Positions 26,004 to 35,131 of a stretch of DNA of 64,000 nt are shown here, piece by piece. The stretch's first letter is position 1. Each line of letters begins with the position of its first letter. The stretch is from Adhaeribacter aerolatus (GTDB lineage: Bacteria; Bacteroidota; Bacteroidia; Cytophagales; Hymenobacteraceae). Where the stretch lies: contig NZ_BJYS01000009.1 of the NCBI RefSeq assembly GCF_007991635.1, forward strand, positions 124,001 to 188,000, in the 5' to 3' direction. Below the pieces are notes generated by a model that was given only the letters and a program-made list of their open reading frames with translations, ran no database searches and had not been told where the DNA came from. The translations under genes were made by a program, and so were the position numbers.

Positions 26004-26561
26004 ATGGAAACCGGAAACAACATGCAACCCGCTGCGCAGTACCAACTAGCTACCTTTGCCGGTGGCTGTTTTTGGTGCATGGTTAAGCCTTTCGATCAAT
26101 GGCCGGGCATAATAAGCGTAGTATCGGGCTATACGGGTGGCCACATAGAAAACCCCACTTATCAGCAAGTTTGTTCTGATACCACCGGGCACTACGAGGC
26201 CGTACAAATAACCTACAATCCACAAGTAATTTCGTACGAAGAAATTCTTTCGGTTTTCTGGCAGCAAATAGACCCGACAGATGCCGGAGGCCAATTCGGT
26301 GACCGGGGTTCTTCTTACCAAACAGCAATTTTTTACCATAACCCGGAACAAAAAGAACTAGCCGAAAAATCGAAAAGAGAATTAGAACAAAGCGGCACTT
26401 TTAATCGCCCGATTGTTACGCCTATATTACCAGCCAAACCATTTTACCCGGCCGAAGATTACCACCAGGATTATTATAAAAAGAATCCGCAGCACTATCA
26501 GCGCTACAGCATTGGGTCGGGCCGGGCTGGTTTTCTGGAAAGGCATTGGTCCGGAAAGTAA
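26004..26561 (+). CDS. msrA: Peptide methionine-S-sulfoxide reductase MsrA
   Basis: 185-residue repair enzyme reducing S-methionine sulfoxide. GGCFWC carries the catalytic C22 with C25; GYTGG, the TGHYEAVQI segment and [22 protein letters not shown] are the well-kept active-site parts. C-terminal [10 protein letters not shown] is present; no recycling Cys pair is seen at the C-terminus, so C25 may resolve the disulfide. Monocistronic, with a terminator at 26581. Confidence 0.95.
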   Translation: METGNNMQPAAQYQLATFAGGCFWCMVKPFDQWPGIISVVSGYTGGHIENPTYQQVCSDTTGHYEAVQITYNPQVISYEEILSVFWQQIDPTDAGGQFGDRGSSYQTAIFYHNPEQKELAEKSKRELEQSGTFNRPIVTPILPAKPFYPAEDYHQDYYKKNPQHYQRYSIGSGRAGFLERHWSGK

Positions 26562-26580
26562 AAAGCGAATATTAGTATTT

Positions 26581-26616
26581 GGGCGTGGCTGTTATCCTAA
26601 CCACGCCTCCCTTTTA
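26581..26616 (+). terminator. Terminator after msrA
   Basis: GGCGTGG (26582-26588) and CCACGCC (26601-26607), 7-bp GC-rich stem with a 12-nt loop, followed by a T-rich stretch. Confidence 0.6.
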
Positions 26617-27185
26617 TTCAATGATTGCGAACTCTCCTTAAATATCTGAAACCAGTTAAAGTGGTTTAGTAATTCCTAAGATGTAAGTGCCTTGGTTCAA
26701 TTTTATTCCCTCATTTAAGTACGGCTGGTTAATATTAACTTCTGAAAAACTTTGCTCACCCGAAAGTGATTTAGGTTATAAACTAACTCCTATCAATGGT
26801 ATCCTAGCTGCCTTTAGTTAGTATTTATCTATAGGCCACTTGCCGGAATTATTAGCTATTTAACTTTGGTTAATGGCTTACATATTATCTGATCCAGACG
26901 AGCTTAACCCTAATTTTTCTTTGCCGTTACTTTTCTTACAAAACTTATACCCACTTCTGAAAATACAATTTATTCACATAAATATAAAACTCTTAATAAA
27001 TAAGATAATCTATATATTATTTATTTATTTAATTACTTAACAATATTTTAAACCTAAATAAATAATCTAATCGGGTTACCACACCTAGGGCATTTTTTAT
27101 AAAAGTGCAATTTTTATTTTTGAAATAAGTAAACTAAATCTAGAGCGGGGCCGTAAATTAATGCCTACTTAACCACTAACCACCA
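26617..27185. other. AT-rich intergenic region, nothing recognised
   Basis: About 570 bp, very AT-rich around 26980-27060. No ORF, repeat or promoter could be supported. Confidence 0.45.
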
Positions 27186-27641
27186 ATGATAAATATTGCG
27201 ATAGAGTCTGAAGCGGAGGAATCAAAGAATGAGAAGAAAACGGCTGCCAAAGGTGGTCATTCATTTGTAATTCCGGTAGTAGAAGAACAGGCGCAAATTG
27301 GCAAGCAGGTAGTTGAATCGGGGCGAGTACGCATTTCCAAAAATGTGCAGGAACAGGAAGAACTCATTAATGTTACGCTTACCCACGAAGAACACCAGGT
27401 GGAAAGAGTACCGGTAAATGAGTATGTAGATACCCCTCCGCCTCCCGTTCGCTACGAAGGCGACACTATGATTATTCCGGTTGTGCGGGAGGTAGTACAA
27501 GTACGCCTTTTGGTAGTAGAAGAGCTCCATATCACCAAAAAGCAAGTACAAACGCAGGTAAACCAGCCGGTAACCCTGCTAAAAGAAGAAGTACACGTGG
27601 AGCACCAAAACAACGAGCCGACGAATAACCAGCCGGCTTAA
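27186..27641 (+). CDS. DUF2382 (YsnF/AvaK-type) stress protein
   Basis: 151 residues. The DUF2382 pattern occurs twice: FVIPVVEEQAQIGKQVVESG near 26-45 and MIIPVVREVVQVRLLVVEE near 95-113, with the alternating charged strands typical of the family (LKEEVHVEH at the end). Family members are induced by general stress in Bacillus and cyanobacteria; their molecular role is unknown. 52 bp before a longer protein with the same domain, hence likely cotranscribed. Confidence 0.85.
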   Translation: MINIAIESEAEESKNEKKTAAKGGHSFVIPVVEEQAQIGKQVVESGRVRISKNVQEQEELINVTLTHEEHQVERVPVNEYVDTPPPPVRYEGDTMIIPVVREVVQVRLLVVEELHITKKQVQTQVNQPVTLLKEEVHVEHQNNEPTNNQPA

Positions 27642-27693
27642 ACAATCTTTTTTTATCACCTTAATTTTCTAACCTTAAAAACTAAGTAAAACT

Positions 27694-28758
27694 ATGGCAC
27701 AAACCGTAATAGGAATTTTCGACAATAGCAGCCAGGCCAATACCGCCGTGGAGCAACTTACCAGCAGTGGCATTTCGCGCGACCGCATTGATATTTCAGA
27801 TCGTAGTAGTTACAACAACGACAACGATAGCTATAACAGTACTAATGACCGCTATGACAATGACCGGGACGATGACAGCATTGGCGGCTTTTTCCGGTCT
27901 TTATTCGGCGGCGACAACGACGATGATGCCCGTAAATATTCTACAGTAGCCCGCCGGGGCTGCGTAGTTACAGTACACGCCCAAAGCGATGATGAAGCGC
28001 ATCGGGCTGCTGAACTATTAGACGATTATGGTGCTGTAGATGTGGATGAACAGGCCGCCCGTTATGGTTACACCGGTGCTACCGGCAGCATGGGTACCGC
28101 CGGAAGTTCGTTGGCTACAGGTGCCGGCATAACCGGTATGCCCAACACCAACACTACTAACCTAACTGGTACCACCGATACCGATTACAACCGCAATAAT
28201 TTAAATACTGATTATAATCGTACTACTTCAGATACCGATTATAACCGGAATAATTTAGATACAGACCGTTTAGATACGGATAGATCTATTCCGATTATTG
28301 AAGAAAATATTCAGGTAGGCAAGCGGGAAGTAGAAACCGGTGGCGTACGGTTGCGGAGCCGAATTGTAGAACGTCCGGTAGAAGAGCACCTGCGCCTGCG
28401 CGAAGAACGTGTAAACGTAACCCGCAACCCCGTTGATCGTCCGGCCAGTGATGCCGACCTGAATACTTTCCGGGAAGGCACTATTGAACTGACCGAACGC
28501 GCCGAAGTACCGGTAGTGAACAAAGAAGCCCGCGTGGTAGAAGAAGTTTCTTTAAATAAAGAAGTAGAAGAACGCGACGAAGTGGTTCGGGATACGGTAC
28601 GTAAAACTGAAGTTGACGTAGAAAACCTGAACCGTAATAACCTGGACACAAACCTGCGGAACAACCTGGACACTGACCTGAACGACCGCGACCGGTTAGA
28701 CTTAGATAACGACCGGAGAAGAACTGATTTGGACGGTGACCGTTCAACTGCTCTTTAG
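27694..28758 (+). CDS. General stress 17M-like plus DUF2382 protein with Asn/Asp-rich repeats
   Basis: 354 residues. The N-terminus (1-125) resembles the heat-induced/general-stress domain (TVIGIFDNSSQANTAVEQL) found fused to DUF2382 in B. subtilis YsnF relatives. Then comes a low-complexity stretch with repeats of TDYNRNN and LDTD (about 160-200), the DUF2382 domain (about 205-310, SIPIIEENIQVGKREVETG) and a second repeat tail (NRNNLDTNLRNNLDTDLNDR). Highly charged and soluble. Pairs with the shorter paralogue upstream. Confidence 0.85.
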   Translation: MAQTVIGIFDNSSQANTAVEQLTSSGISRDRIDISDRSSYNNDNDSYNSTNDRYDNDRDDDSIGGFFRSLFGGDNDDDARKYSTVARRGCVVTVHAQSDDEAHRAAELLDDYGAVDVDEQAARYGYTGATGSMGTAGSSLATGAGITGMPNTNTTNLTGTTDTDYNRNNLNTDYNRTTSDTDYNRNNLDTDRLDTDRSIPIIEENIQVGKREVETGGVRLRSRIVERPVEEHLRLREERVNVTRNPVDRPASDADLNTFREGTIELTERAEVPVVNKEARVVEEVSLNKEVEERDEVVRDTVRKTEVDVENLNRNNLDTNLRNNLDTDLNDRDRLDLDNDRRRTDLDGDRSTAL

Positions 28759-28780
28759 ATTAGAGAGTTATATTTATAGC

Positions 28781-28815
28781 AAAAGTGACGGCTTTCCAAA
28801 AGCCGTCACTTTTTT
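28781..28815 (+). terminator. Terminator after the stress-protein pair
   Basis: AAAAGTGACGGCTTT and AAAGCCGTCACTTTT form a 15-bp stem followed by eight or more T. Confidence 0.88.
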
Positions 28816-28994
28816 TTTAGGCATGTTAGCCAACCTCGAAACTTGTCTAGTTAAAAATATTCCTGTTTAGCTTTGCTAGCGGCTAACTTTCTTCCTTTCT
28901 CATTGCCGGCACCAAATATTAAGGGTTTTTTCGTAATAATTAAATAAATTCGGGCGCTAAACTATTAGATATTTTATTTACTTGCTTGCGCCTA

Positions 28995-31259
28995 ATGGCA
29001 AACCCCAAATTTTTATTCCTTATCTTATTTATGTTATTTTTTAACTTTAATAAGCCATTCCGCCAGTGGCAACCAACCAAAAGCAATCTTTTGTTTTCGC
29101 TTTTCTTTTTAATAACATCCCAGGTGTTGGCCCAAAAGCAAATCCTAATTCCTATCGAAACCCGGCAGCATGCTTTGGCTTTACAGGTGGGCGCCGATCA
29201 GCGCGTGGGAATTACCTACTTTGGTAAAAAATTAAAGACGCCCGCCGAATACCAGTATGTACCAGCCATGTACCGGCGCGGCGATGATTATTCCGGCATT
29301 CTGAACGCAGCTTATACACCGGCAGGCTCCCGCAACCTCGTAGAGCCGGCCATTCAGGTAACGCATTCCGATGGCAACACTTCTTTGGATTTGCAGTATG
29401 TGAGCCACAAGGTGCAGAAAATCGATAAAAACGTAAGCACTACCAGCTTGCTGCTCCGCGATCCGCAACATCCTTTAGAGGTTACCTTGTTTTATAAAGT
29501 TTACTACGATGAAAATGTAGTTGAACAGTGGTCAGTCATCAAAAATACCCAGCAAGGCCCGGTTACGCTCCACAAATACGCTTCAGCCAACTTGTACTTA
29601 ACCGCTGATCGTTACTGGCTTAAACACTACCACGGCGACTGGGCCAAAGAAATGCAAACCGAAGAAACCCAGCTAACCACCGGCATTAAGGTACTCGATT
29701 CTAAACTCGGAACCCGCGCCAATTTATACCAGCCACCCACTTTTATGGTTTCGCTGGATAAACCCGCTACCGAAGACGAAGGACGGGTGTTGTACGGTTC
29801 GGTGGAATGGTCCGGCAATTTCCGGGTAGATCTGGAAGTTGATCCGCTAAATAATTTGCGGATAATTGGCGGGATCAATCCTTTTGCTTCGGCCTACACC
29901 TTAGCCCCTGGTCAGGAATTTAGTACGGCGCTTTTCCTGTATACTTATTCTGAAAACGGTAAAGGCGAAGCCAGCCGCAACCTGCACCGCTGGGCCCGTA
30001 AATACCGTATTCTGGAAGGCGAAGGCAACCGCCTCACGCTGCTGAACAACTGGGAAGCCACTTACTTCGATTTTAACGAACCCAAACTGGCCGAACTGAT
30101 TAAAGATACGAAACGCTTAGGCGTAGACATGTTTTTGCTGGACGATGGCTGGTTTGGTAATAAATATCCGCGCAACAGCGATAAAGCCGGCTTAGGTGAC
30201 TGGCAGGAAAACGTACAAAAATTACCACACGGCATTGGCTACCTGGTAAAAGAAGCCAAAAATAACGATGTAAAATTTGGTATCTGGGTAGAACCCGAAA
30301 TGGTAAACCCGAAGAGTGAACTCTACGAAAAGCATCCCGAATGGGTCATCAGGCAGCCGGGCCGCGAAGAGCACTTGTACCGTAACCAATTGGTGCTGGA
30401 TTTGAGCAACCCGCAGGTGCAGGATTTTGTGTTTAACGTGCTGGATAACATCATGACCAAAAATCCGGGAGTAGCTTTCTTTAAATGGGATTGCAACGCC
30501 GTTATATACAATGCCCACTCCTCTTACTTAAAAAACCAGTCGCACCTGTACGTAGATTATGTAAAGGGTTTGTATAAAGTGCTGGATCGGTTCCGGGCCA
30601 AGTACCCCAAACTACCCATGATGCTTTGCTCCGGCGGTGGCGGCCGGGTAGATTACGCGGCCCTGAAATATTTCACGGAGTTCTGGCTCAGCGATAACAC
30701 CGATCCGCTGGAACGCATCTTTATGCAGTGGGAATATTCTTACTTTTTCCCGGCCATTTCGCACGACAACCACGTAACCGACTGGGGCAAACAGCCCATT
30801 AAGTTCCGCACCGATGTAGCCATGATGGGCAAGCTGGGTTTTGATATTGTGGTAAGTAAGCTGGAGCCCAAAGAGTTGCAATTTTGCCAGGATGCCATTA
30901 AAACCTATAATTCTATTAAAGATGTGGTCTGGCACGGCGATTTATTCCGGTTGGCCAGCCCACGAGAGCATGATTATGCCTCGTTGATGTACGTGAACGA
31001 AGCGAAGAACCGGGCTGTACTTTTTAACTATATGGTTGGCAGCCGCTATGGCGCCGGCACGGACTCCCCTATCAAATTAAAAGGCTTAAATCCGGATAAA
31101 AAATACAAACTAAAAGAACTTAACCTTTATCCTGAAACCCGCACGCCGATAAAAGAAGATGCGGTTTACTCCGGCGATTACCTCATGACCGTGGGCTTCA
31201 ACCCACTTTTAAACACCCGCCGCACCAGCGTAATTCTGGAACTAACCCAGGTGAAATAA
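28995..31259 (+). CDS. GH36 alpha-galactosidase, exported
   Basis: 754 residues, the usual GH36 length. An N-terminal hydrophobic region ends in a second hydrophobic run (LLFSLFFLITSQVLAQ) that looks like a signal peptide. A beta-sandwich domain is followed by the TIM barrel, with LLDDGWFG, the nucleophile in FFKWDCN (D499) and the putative acid/base in LSDNTD (D567). Hydrolyses terminal alpha-galactosides such as raffinose, melibiose or galactomannan side chains. The ATG at 28995 is used rather than an in-frame TTG at 28986. Stands alone, with no SusCD nearby. Confidence 0.93.
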   Translation: MANPKFLFLILFMLFFNFNKPFRQWQPTKSNLLFSLFFLITSQVLAQKQILIPIETRQHALALQVGADQRVGITYFGKKLKTPAEYQYVPAMYRRGDDYSGILNAAYTPAGSRNLVEPAIQVTHSDGNTSLDLQYVSHKVQKIDKNVSTTSLLLRDPQHPLEVTLFYKVYYDENVVEQWSVIKNTQQGPVTLHKYASANLYLTADRYWLKHYHGDWAKEMQTEETQLTTGIKVLDSKLGTRANLYQPPTFMVSLDKPATEDEGRVLYGSVEWSGNFRVDLEVDPLNNLRIIGGINPFASAYTLAPGQEFSTALFLYTYSENGKGEASRNLHRWARKYRILEGEGNRLTLLNNWEATYFDFNEPKLAELIKDTKRLGVDMFLLDDGWFGNKYPRNSDKAGLGDWQENVQKLPHGIGYLVKEAKNNDVKFGIWVEPEMVNPKSELYEKHPEWVIRQPGREEHLYRNQLVLDLSNPQVQDFVFNVLDNIMTKNPGVAFFKWDCNAVIYNAHSSYLKNQSHLYVDYVKGLYKVLDRFRAKYPKLPMMLCSGGGGRVDYAALKYFTEFWLSDNTDPLERIFMQWEYSYFFPAISHDNHVTDWGKQPIKFRTDVAMMGKLGFDIVVSKLEPKELQFCQDAIKTYNSIKDVVWHGDLFRLASPREHDYASLMYVNEAKNRAVLFNYMVGSRYGAGTDSPIKLKGLNPDKKYKLKELNLYPETRTPIKEDAVYSGDYLMTVGFNPLLNTRRTSVILELTQVK

Positions 31260-31280
31260 GGAAAAAATTTAAACTAAAAG

Positions 31281-31316
31281 AAAAAGGCTGGTTTCCTGAA
31301 GAAGCCAGTCTTTTTT
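31281..31316 (+). terminator. Terminator after alpha-galactosidase
   Basis: AAAAAGGCTGG and CCAGTCTTTTTT pair over 11 bp (one G-T), with a T-run. The symmetric A/T flanks allow action on the convergent minus-strand gene also. Confidence 0.75.
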
Positions 31317-31358
31317 ATTACGGATGCGGCAAAACAAAAAACCAGGCAACCAGAAAAG

Positions 31359-33002
31359 CTATTTAGCGGAGAAATCGAACAGGCTTAGCTTTACATCTAA
31401 GGCATTGTAAGTAAGCACTTCCTTTCCCATGGTTAAAAATTTATCGTGCAGCTTTTTACCATCAACTAAGTCGGCATAATAGTAGGCCGGTGTTCCTACA
31501 ATTTCCCCTATTTTACTAGCGTAATAGGTATTATAAATTACCCAAACCCTCTTTTTACCTGCTAAGGCCTTAAAATCTGGTTCTAAATTTCGAAAATACG
31601 CCTCTGTACTGTTAGATTGATACCGCACATCCCTTCCTTCTATGGCATCAAACTTTAAGCCGTAAGTATCTTTGTAAAATTTATAGGTATGCTGCGCATT
31701 CCAATATATATAAACCACATCGCCGGGCTGAAGATGATCATTTACATAGAGAAAAACTTCGCGGTGATAAGCCTTTTTGTAACCGCCAAACAAGTGCGGA
31801 TTTATGACCTGAGCGATTGAACTTACCACCGGAATAATCAATAACAAGACCGGCAGAATGTAACGGAACTCCGCGCGGGCCGGTAAACGGGAGGCTAAAT
31901 AAGCTGCGCCGGCGGCGATAAAAAGGATAAACAGGGGTGCCAGGAATACAACCAATCGTTCGTAAAACGGGTAAATTTTAAGGCCGGATGCCAGCAGGGT
32001 CAAGAACAAGGGCAGCACCAGCACCCAGAATAACTTCTGATTTCGCCGGTAAACGGTAAACAAGCCGGTACCCAGAAATAAAAGTGGTAAAACCGGCAAT
32101 CTGGCTAGGAAATGGAGCACCGGATTTTGGAGGTGCGATACTTGCCACAATATACCCAAAGGATAAAAAAACATTTTGTACAAAGTACTGCCAAACCATT
32201 CCAAGTCGGCTAGTGAGGTTGGCGGCAAAGGCATAAAGCCACCCTCGTTCTGAAACCAGATTACCAACCACTCCGAATCGGCGTATTTATTCGTAAACAT
32301 GAAGAAATTAAGGGTAAAACTCAGCAGCCAGATAGTACCGGTAATAATAATGCGTAAAAGTCCCGGCCAGTTTTTTTGGCGTAAGTAATAAATGCCGATG
32401 CCTCCGGCCATGCCCGCCAGAATAAATATAGAAGCATAGGAAAACCAGATGATAAGCGCGCCCCAAAAGCCCCATGATAAAACGGCTTTAATATTTTGCA
32501 ACTGATGGTAGCGGTTATACAGGTATAAAGCAACAATAGTAGCTAGTAGTTCGGTGCTGTATTGCTTCATTTCAACGGCGTGGTATACCAGAGGTGGCGC
32601 AAATGCCAGCACCCCTACCGCTACAACTACCCCTATGGGCTTAAGCAAAGCCCGACATACCGGCACAAAAAGGAATAAAGCGGCAATCCCCGACAATAGT
32701 GGAACTACCCGCAAGGCCATTTCGCTTTTACCAAACGCCAGTACGCAAAGCTTTACCAGCCACAAAAAGCCAATGGGTGCTTTTTGCTGGTAATCTAAGG
32801 CCGGCGCCATTAACTCCAGAAAATTCATCCGGACTAAGCTGCTGGCCAGGTAAATCTCGTCTACCCAAAAAGAACGATTATCCAGGAAATGAAATAGGCG
32901 TAACCCTACCCCCGCTCCAACCAAAACCCAGACAATCGTTTGCCACTTACTACGCCGGTTATATTCCTGCGCTTTATCGGTTAGAATGAGTGTTTTTGTC
33001 AT
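31359..33002 (-). CDS. GT39/ArnT-like membrane glycosyltransferase
   Basis: 547 residues with about eleven helices. A short cytoplasmic N-terminus and first helix are followed by the periplasmic loop with FWVDEIYLASS, whose Asp-Glu pair is the catalytic signature of PMT/ArnT-type GT-C enzymes using polyprenyl-phosphate sugars. The C-terminal part is a periplasmic alpha/beta domain (from about 410). Acceptor and sugar are unknown. Divided from the downstream polysaccharide genes by several single genes. Confidence 0.85.
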   Translation of the reverse strand: MTKTLILTDKAQEYNRRSKWQTIVWVLVGAGVGLRLFHFLDNRSFWVDEIYLASSLVRMNFLELMAPALDYQQKAPIGFLWLVKLCVLAFGKSEMALRVVPLLSGIAALFLFVPVCRALLKPIGVVVAVGVLAFAPPLVYHAVEMKQYSTELLATIVALYLYNRYHQLQNIKAVLSWGFWGALIIWFSYASIFILAGMAGGIGIYYLRQKNWPGLLRIIITGTIWLLSFTLNFFMFTNKYADSEWLVIWFQNEGGFMPLPPTSLADLEWFGSTLYKMFFYPLGILWQVSHLQNPVLHFLARLPVLPLLFLGTGLFTVYRRNQKLFWVLVLPLFLTLLASGLKIYPFYERLVVFLAPLFILFIAAGAAYLASRLPARAEFRYILPVLLLIIPVVSSIAQVINPHLFGGYKKAYHREVFLYVNDHLQPGDVVYIYWNAQHTYKFYKDTYGLKFDAIEGRDVRYQSNSTEAYFRNLEPDFKALAGKKRVWVIYNTYYASKIGEIVGTPAYYYADLVDGKKLHDKFLTMGKEVLTYNALDVKLSLFDFSAK

Positions 33003-33689
33003 TTCTTTTGGATAAGCTGCTTAAAACCTAATGCTATTACCAACGAGAAATGAGGGAGGTTATTCTGGTTACGCTAAAAATAACCGATCCGGGCAGCAAG
33101 TTCAAATTTAGCAGTACGCCGATAAAACCTCCTTCAATATGCTTTGCAGGCTATTACAAGCCCATATGATAGAATAAAATTTAATTTGCACCCAGAGTTT
33201 ATAATATTCGTTTTTCAGCCCCCAGGGCGCGGGTAAAAACCTACAGCCTTTTACCGCTACTGCTGTACTAAACCATATTGGCAACGCGATTATTTTATCT
33301 CCTATAACAATATTCCGCTTTGTATTATAGATACTGCCTTTTACCGGTTACAGCGGCAAATCAATTTACTTTGCAGTGCTGGCATTAAGCGCGTCTCCTT
33401 TTCCTCCGGAATGGCTACCGTGTTATCTGCCTGCACTGGATAAGAATAAATTTACACGGCAAAATATCACATTTTATTAGATTTATACAAATATATTTCT
33501 AAACTTTAGTTATCAGCTTATACTAAAAATTTAAGAGTACCTGGAGATAGCCATAATGATGCTGTACAGATAAGCCCATGTAAGCTTGCCGGTAAAGTAT
33601 GTACCTGCCTTTAGCGAGATATTAAGTGGAAAGACTTTTTAGCGGTTATGAATTGTGGGGTCTTATTTTGAGCCTTTAAGAACTACCAA
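33003..33689. other. Intergenic region, nothing recognised
   Basis: About 690 bp between two minus-strand genes. Several short frames but none with gene-like composition; no repeat or hairpin of note. Confidence 0.45.
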
Positions 33690-34481
33690 TCAGGACTTAT
33701 GCTTAATTAATAAAGTAAACTTGGATTTATACAGGGTAATATAGTCGAGCAGCGCATAAATAAAAATAACGATGCTTACCATTTCTAAAAATTCTTCTAC
33801 GGTAGTAAATAGATTATAAATAAGATTTCTGCCATAAAATTTCTCAATATATCCTTCTACCAATTCGCACCCGATGGCCCCAAACACAAAAAGGAATCCG
33901 GATATAAAAAATAAATTCCTGGTTTTTGCAGGCAATGCCAGCACAAACCTCATAAAGTAAACCACTACGCCTAAAAATAAAACAGAATAAGGAATAACCC
34001 AGGCATAATAAAAAATACCGGATAAGTTTGGCATCCGATTCCGAACGGTTAAAACCAACTCTTCGTGAATTTGAGTGGCCTCGTCGAAACAAAGAAACAG
34101 GAAAATACAGCCCAGTAACCGCCAAAACTTTTTATTCTTTTTCAGCTTTTCGGTAACTGAAAAGCTGGCGATAAAGAAAAGAAGGCCGGCGGCAATTAAC
34201 AGGTTTACCGCTGAAATGAAAGAAGGGAAATTACTTTCGTTATTAAAATTAAAGTACTTATCCATTAAAGAGACTACCCGATTGCTATCCGGGAAGTTAA
34301 AAATTAAATAAATGGCAATGGCATGGGCTATGGTCAGCAGCAGAATAATAGAAAGGAAAAATTTTGCTATAGCGCCCGGTTCTAAATTAAATTCACCGTC
34401 TTTGGTAGTTCTGGCAGTTTCCAAACTTTTGGAATCAACAAAATGGGAAAAATTAAGTAAACTATTCTTCATATTAAGCAT
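33690..34481 (-). CDS. Polytopic membrane protein, unknown
   Basis: 263 residues with six or seven helices, not recognised. Notable conserved-looking polar spots within helices: CFDEATQIHEEL (about 135-146), GCELVEGY (about 207-214) and TVEEFLEMVS (about 230-239), each with acidic or His residues embedded in hydrophobic context, as in membrane-bound metal-dependent hydrolases. Low GC compared with neighbours. The MITE-like element lies just upstream of its start. Function not assignable. Confidence 0.75.
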   Translation of the reverse strand: MLNMKNSLLNFSHFVDSKSLETARTTKDGEFNLEPGAIAKFFLSIILLLTIAHAIAIYLIFNFPDSNRVVSLMDKYFNFNNESNFPSFISAVNLLIAAGLLFFIASFSVTEKLKKNKKFWRLLGCIFLFLCFDEATQIHEELVLTVRNRMPNLSGIFYYAWVIPYSVLFLGVVVYFMRFVLALPAKTRNLFFISGFLFVFGAIGCELVEGYIEKFYGRNLIYNLFTTVEEFLEMVSIVIFIYALLDYITLYKSKFTLLIKHKS

Positions 34482-34493
34482 TTATCATTATCT

Positions 34494-34605
34494 AGGACTT
34501 ACGCAAAACATCATCAAACAGGCGCTGGTTGCCGTATGTTTTCTCCCGCAATTTGTTTGGCAAAGACTCCGCAAGGGAGCATTCCATACTCAAGGCGTAA
34601 GTACT
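34494..34605. mobile_element. Short hairpin element with terminal inverted repeats
   Basis: AGGACTTACGC (34494-34504) and GCGTAAGTACT (34595-34605) are inverted repeats with one mismatch, about 112 bp apart. TA dinucleotides flank the GGACTTACGC and GCGTAAGTAC ends (TA target duplication). Inside, GTATG...CTCCC and GGGAG...CATAC form a further imperfect inverted repeat. Consistent with a MITE derived from a TA-targeting insertion sequence. Confidence 0.5.
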
Positions 34606-35131
34606 ATTATTAAAGACTATTAAATTAAACCCTACTTAAACCTTCTATAGTGCATTTATAGTAAATATAGTAAAAAACATATAAAGGTATACAAACTCCA
34701 ATCAATTTATAATAAACGTTACTTTTAACAAATTATTAAAATAATATTATCTAATATTTATTAATCTATACAGTATATACCCATTATTTGGGGTATTTGG
34801 ATAGGATGAACTAAACAGCCATACGAATAATCTCGGGGTTACTTTGCTACTACAGTCATAATCTTCAGTATACTTATTCCTTAGAATATAGTTTTAAATA
34901 AATACTTAATTTCTGCTTCCCCTGTCTTAACTTTTTAGGTTTAAAATTTAATCATCTATAACGGACTAAGGATATAGCCTAAAAGAAAATTGTTAATTTA
35001 CCTGATACTACTTAAACCTACTAAAGTAAGCCCATCATTTATCTGAGGTTCAGCTAAGCTTATTTCTGCTGAATTTATGAACCTCGCCCTCTTAATATTC
35101 GTTTTGTTCTCTTTGTCTGTTAGTACCAAAG
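34606..35131. other. AT-rich intergenic region, nothing recognised
   Basis: About 525 bp of AT-rich DNA between the short hairpin element and the Bcr/CflA gene. No ORF or clear promoter pair. Confidence 0.45.

Noticed and set aside
34312-34623. 103-codon plus-strand frame
   Set aside because: It runs antisense to the membrane protein gene and through the MITE-like hairpin.
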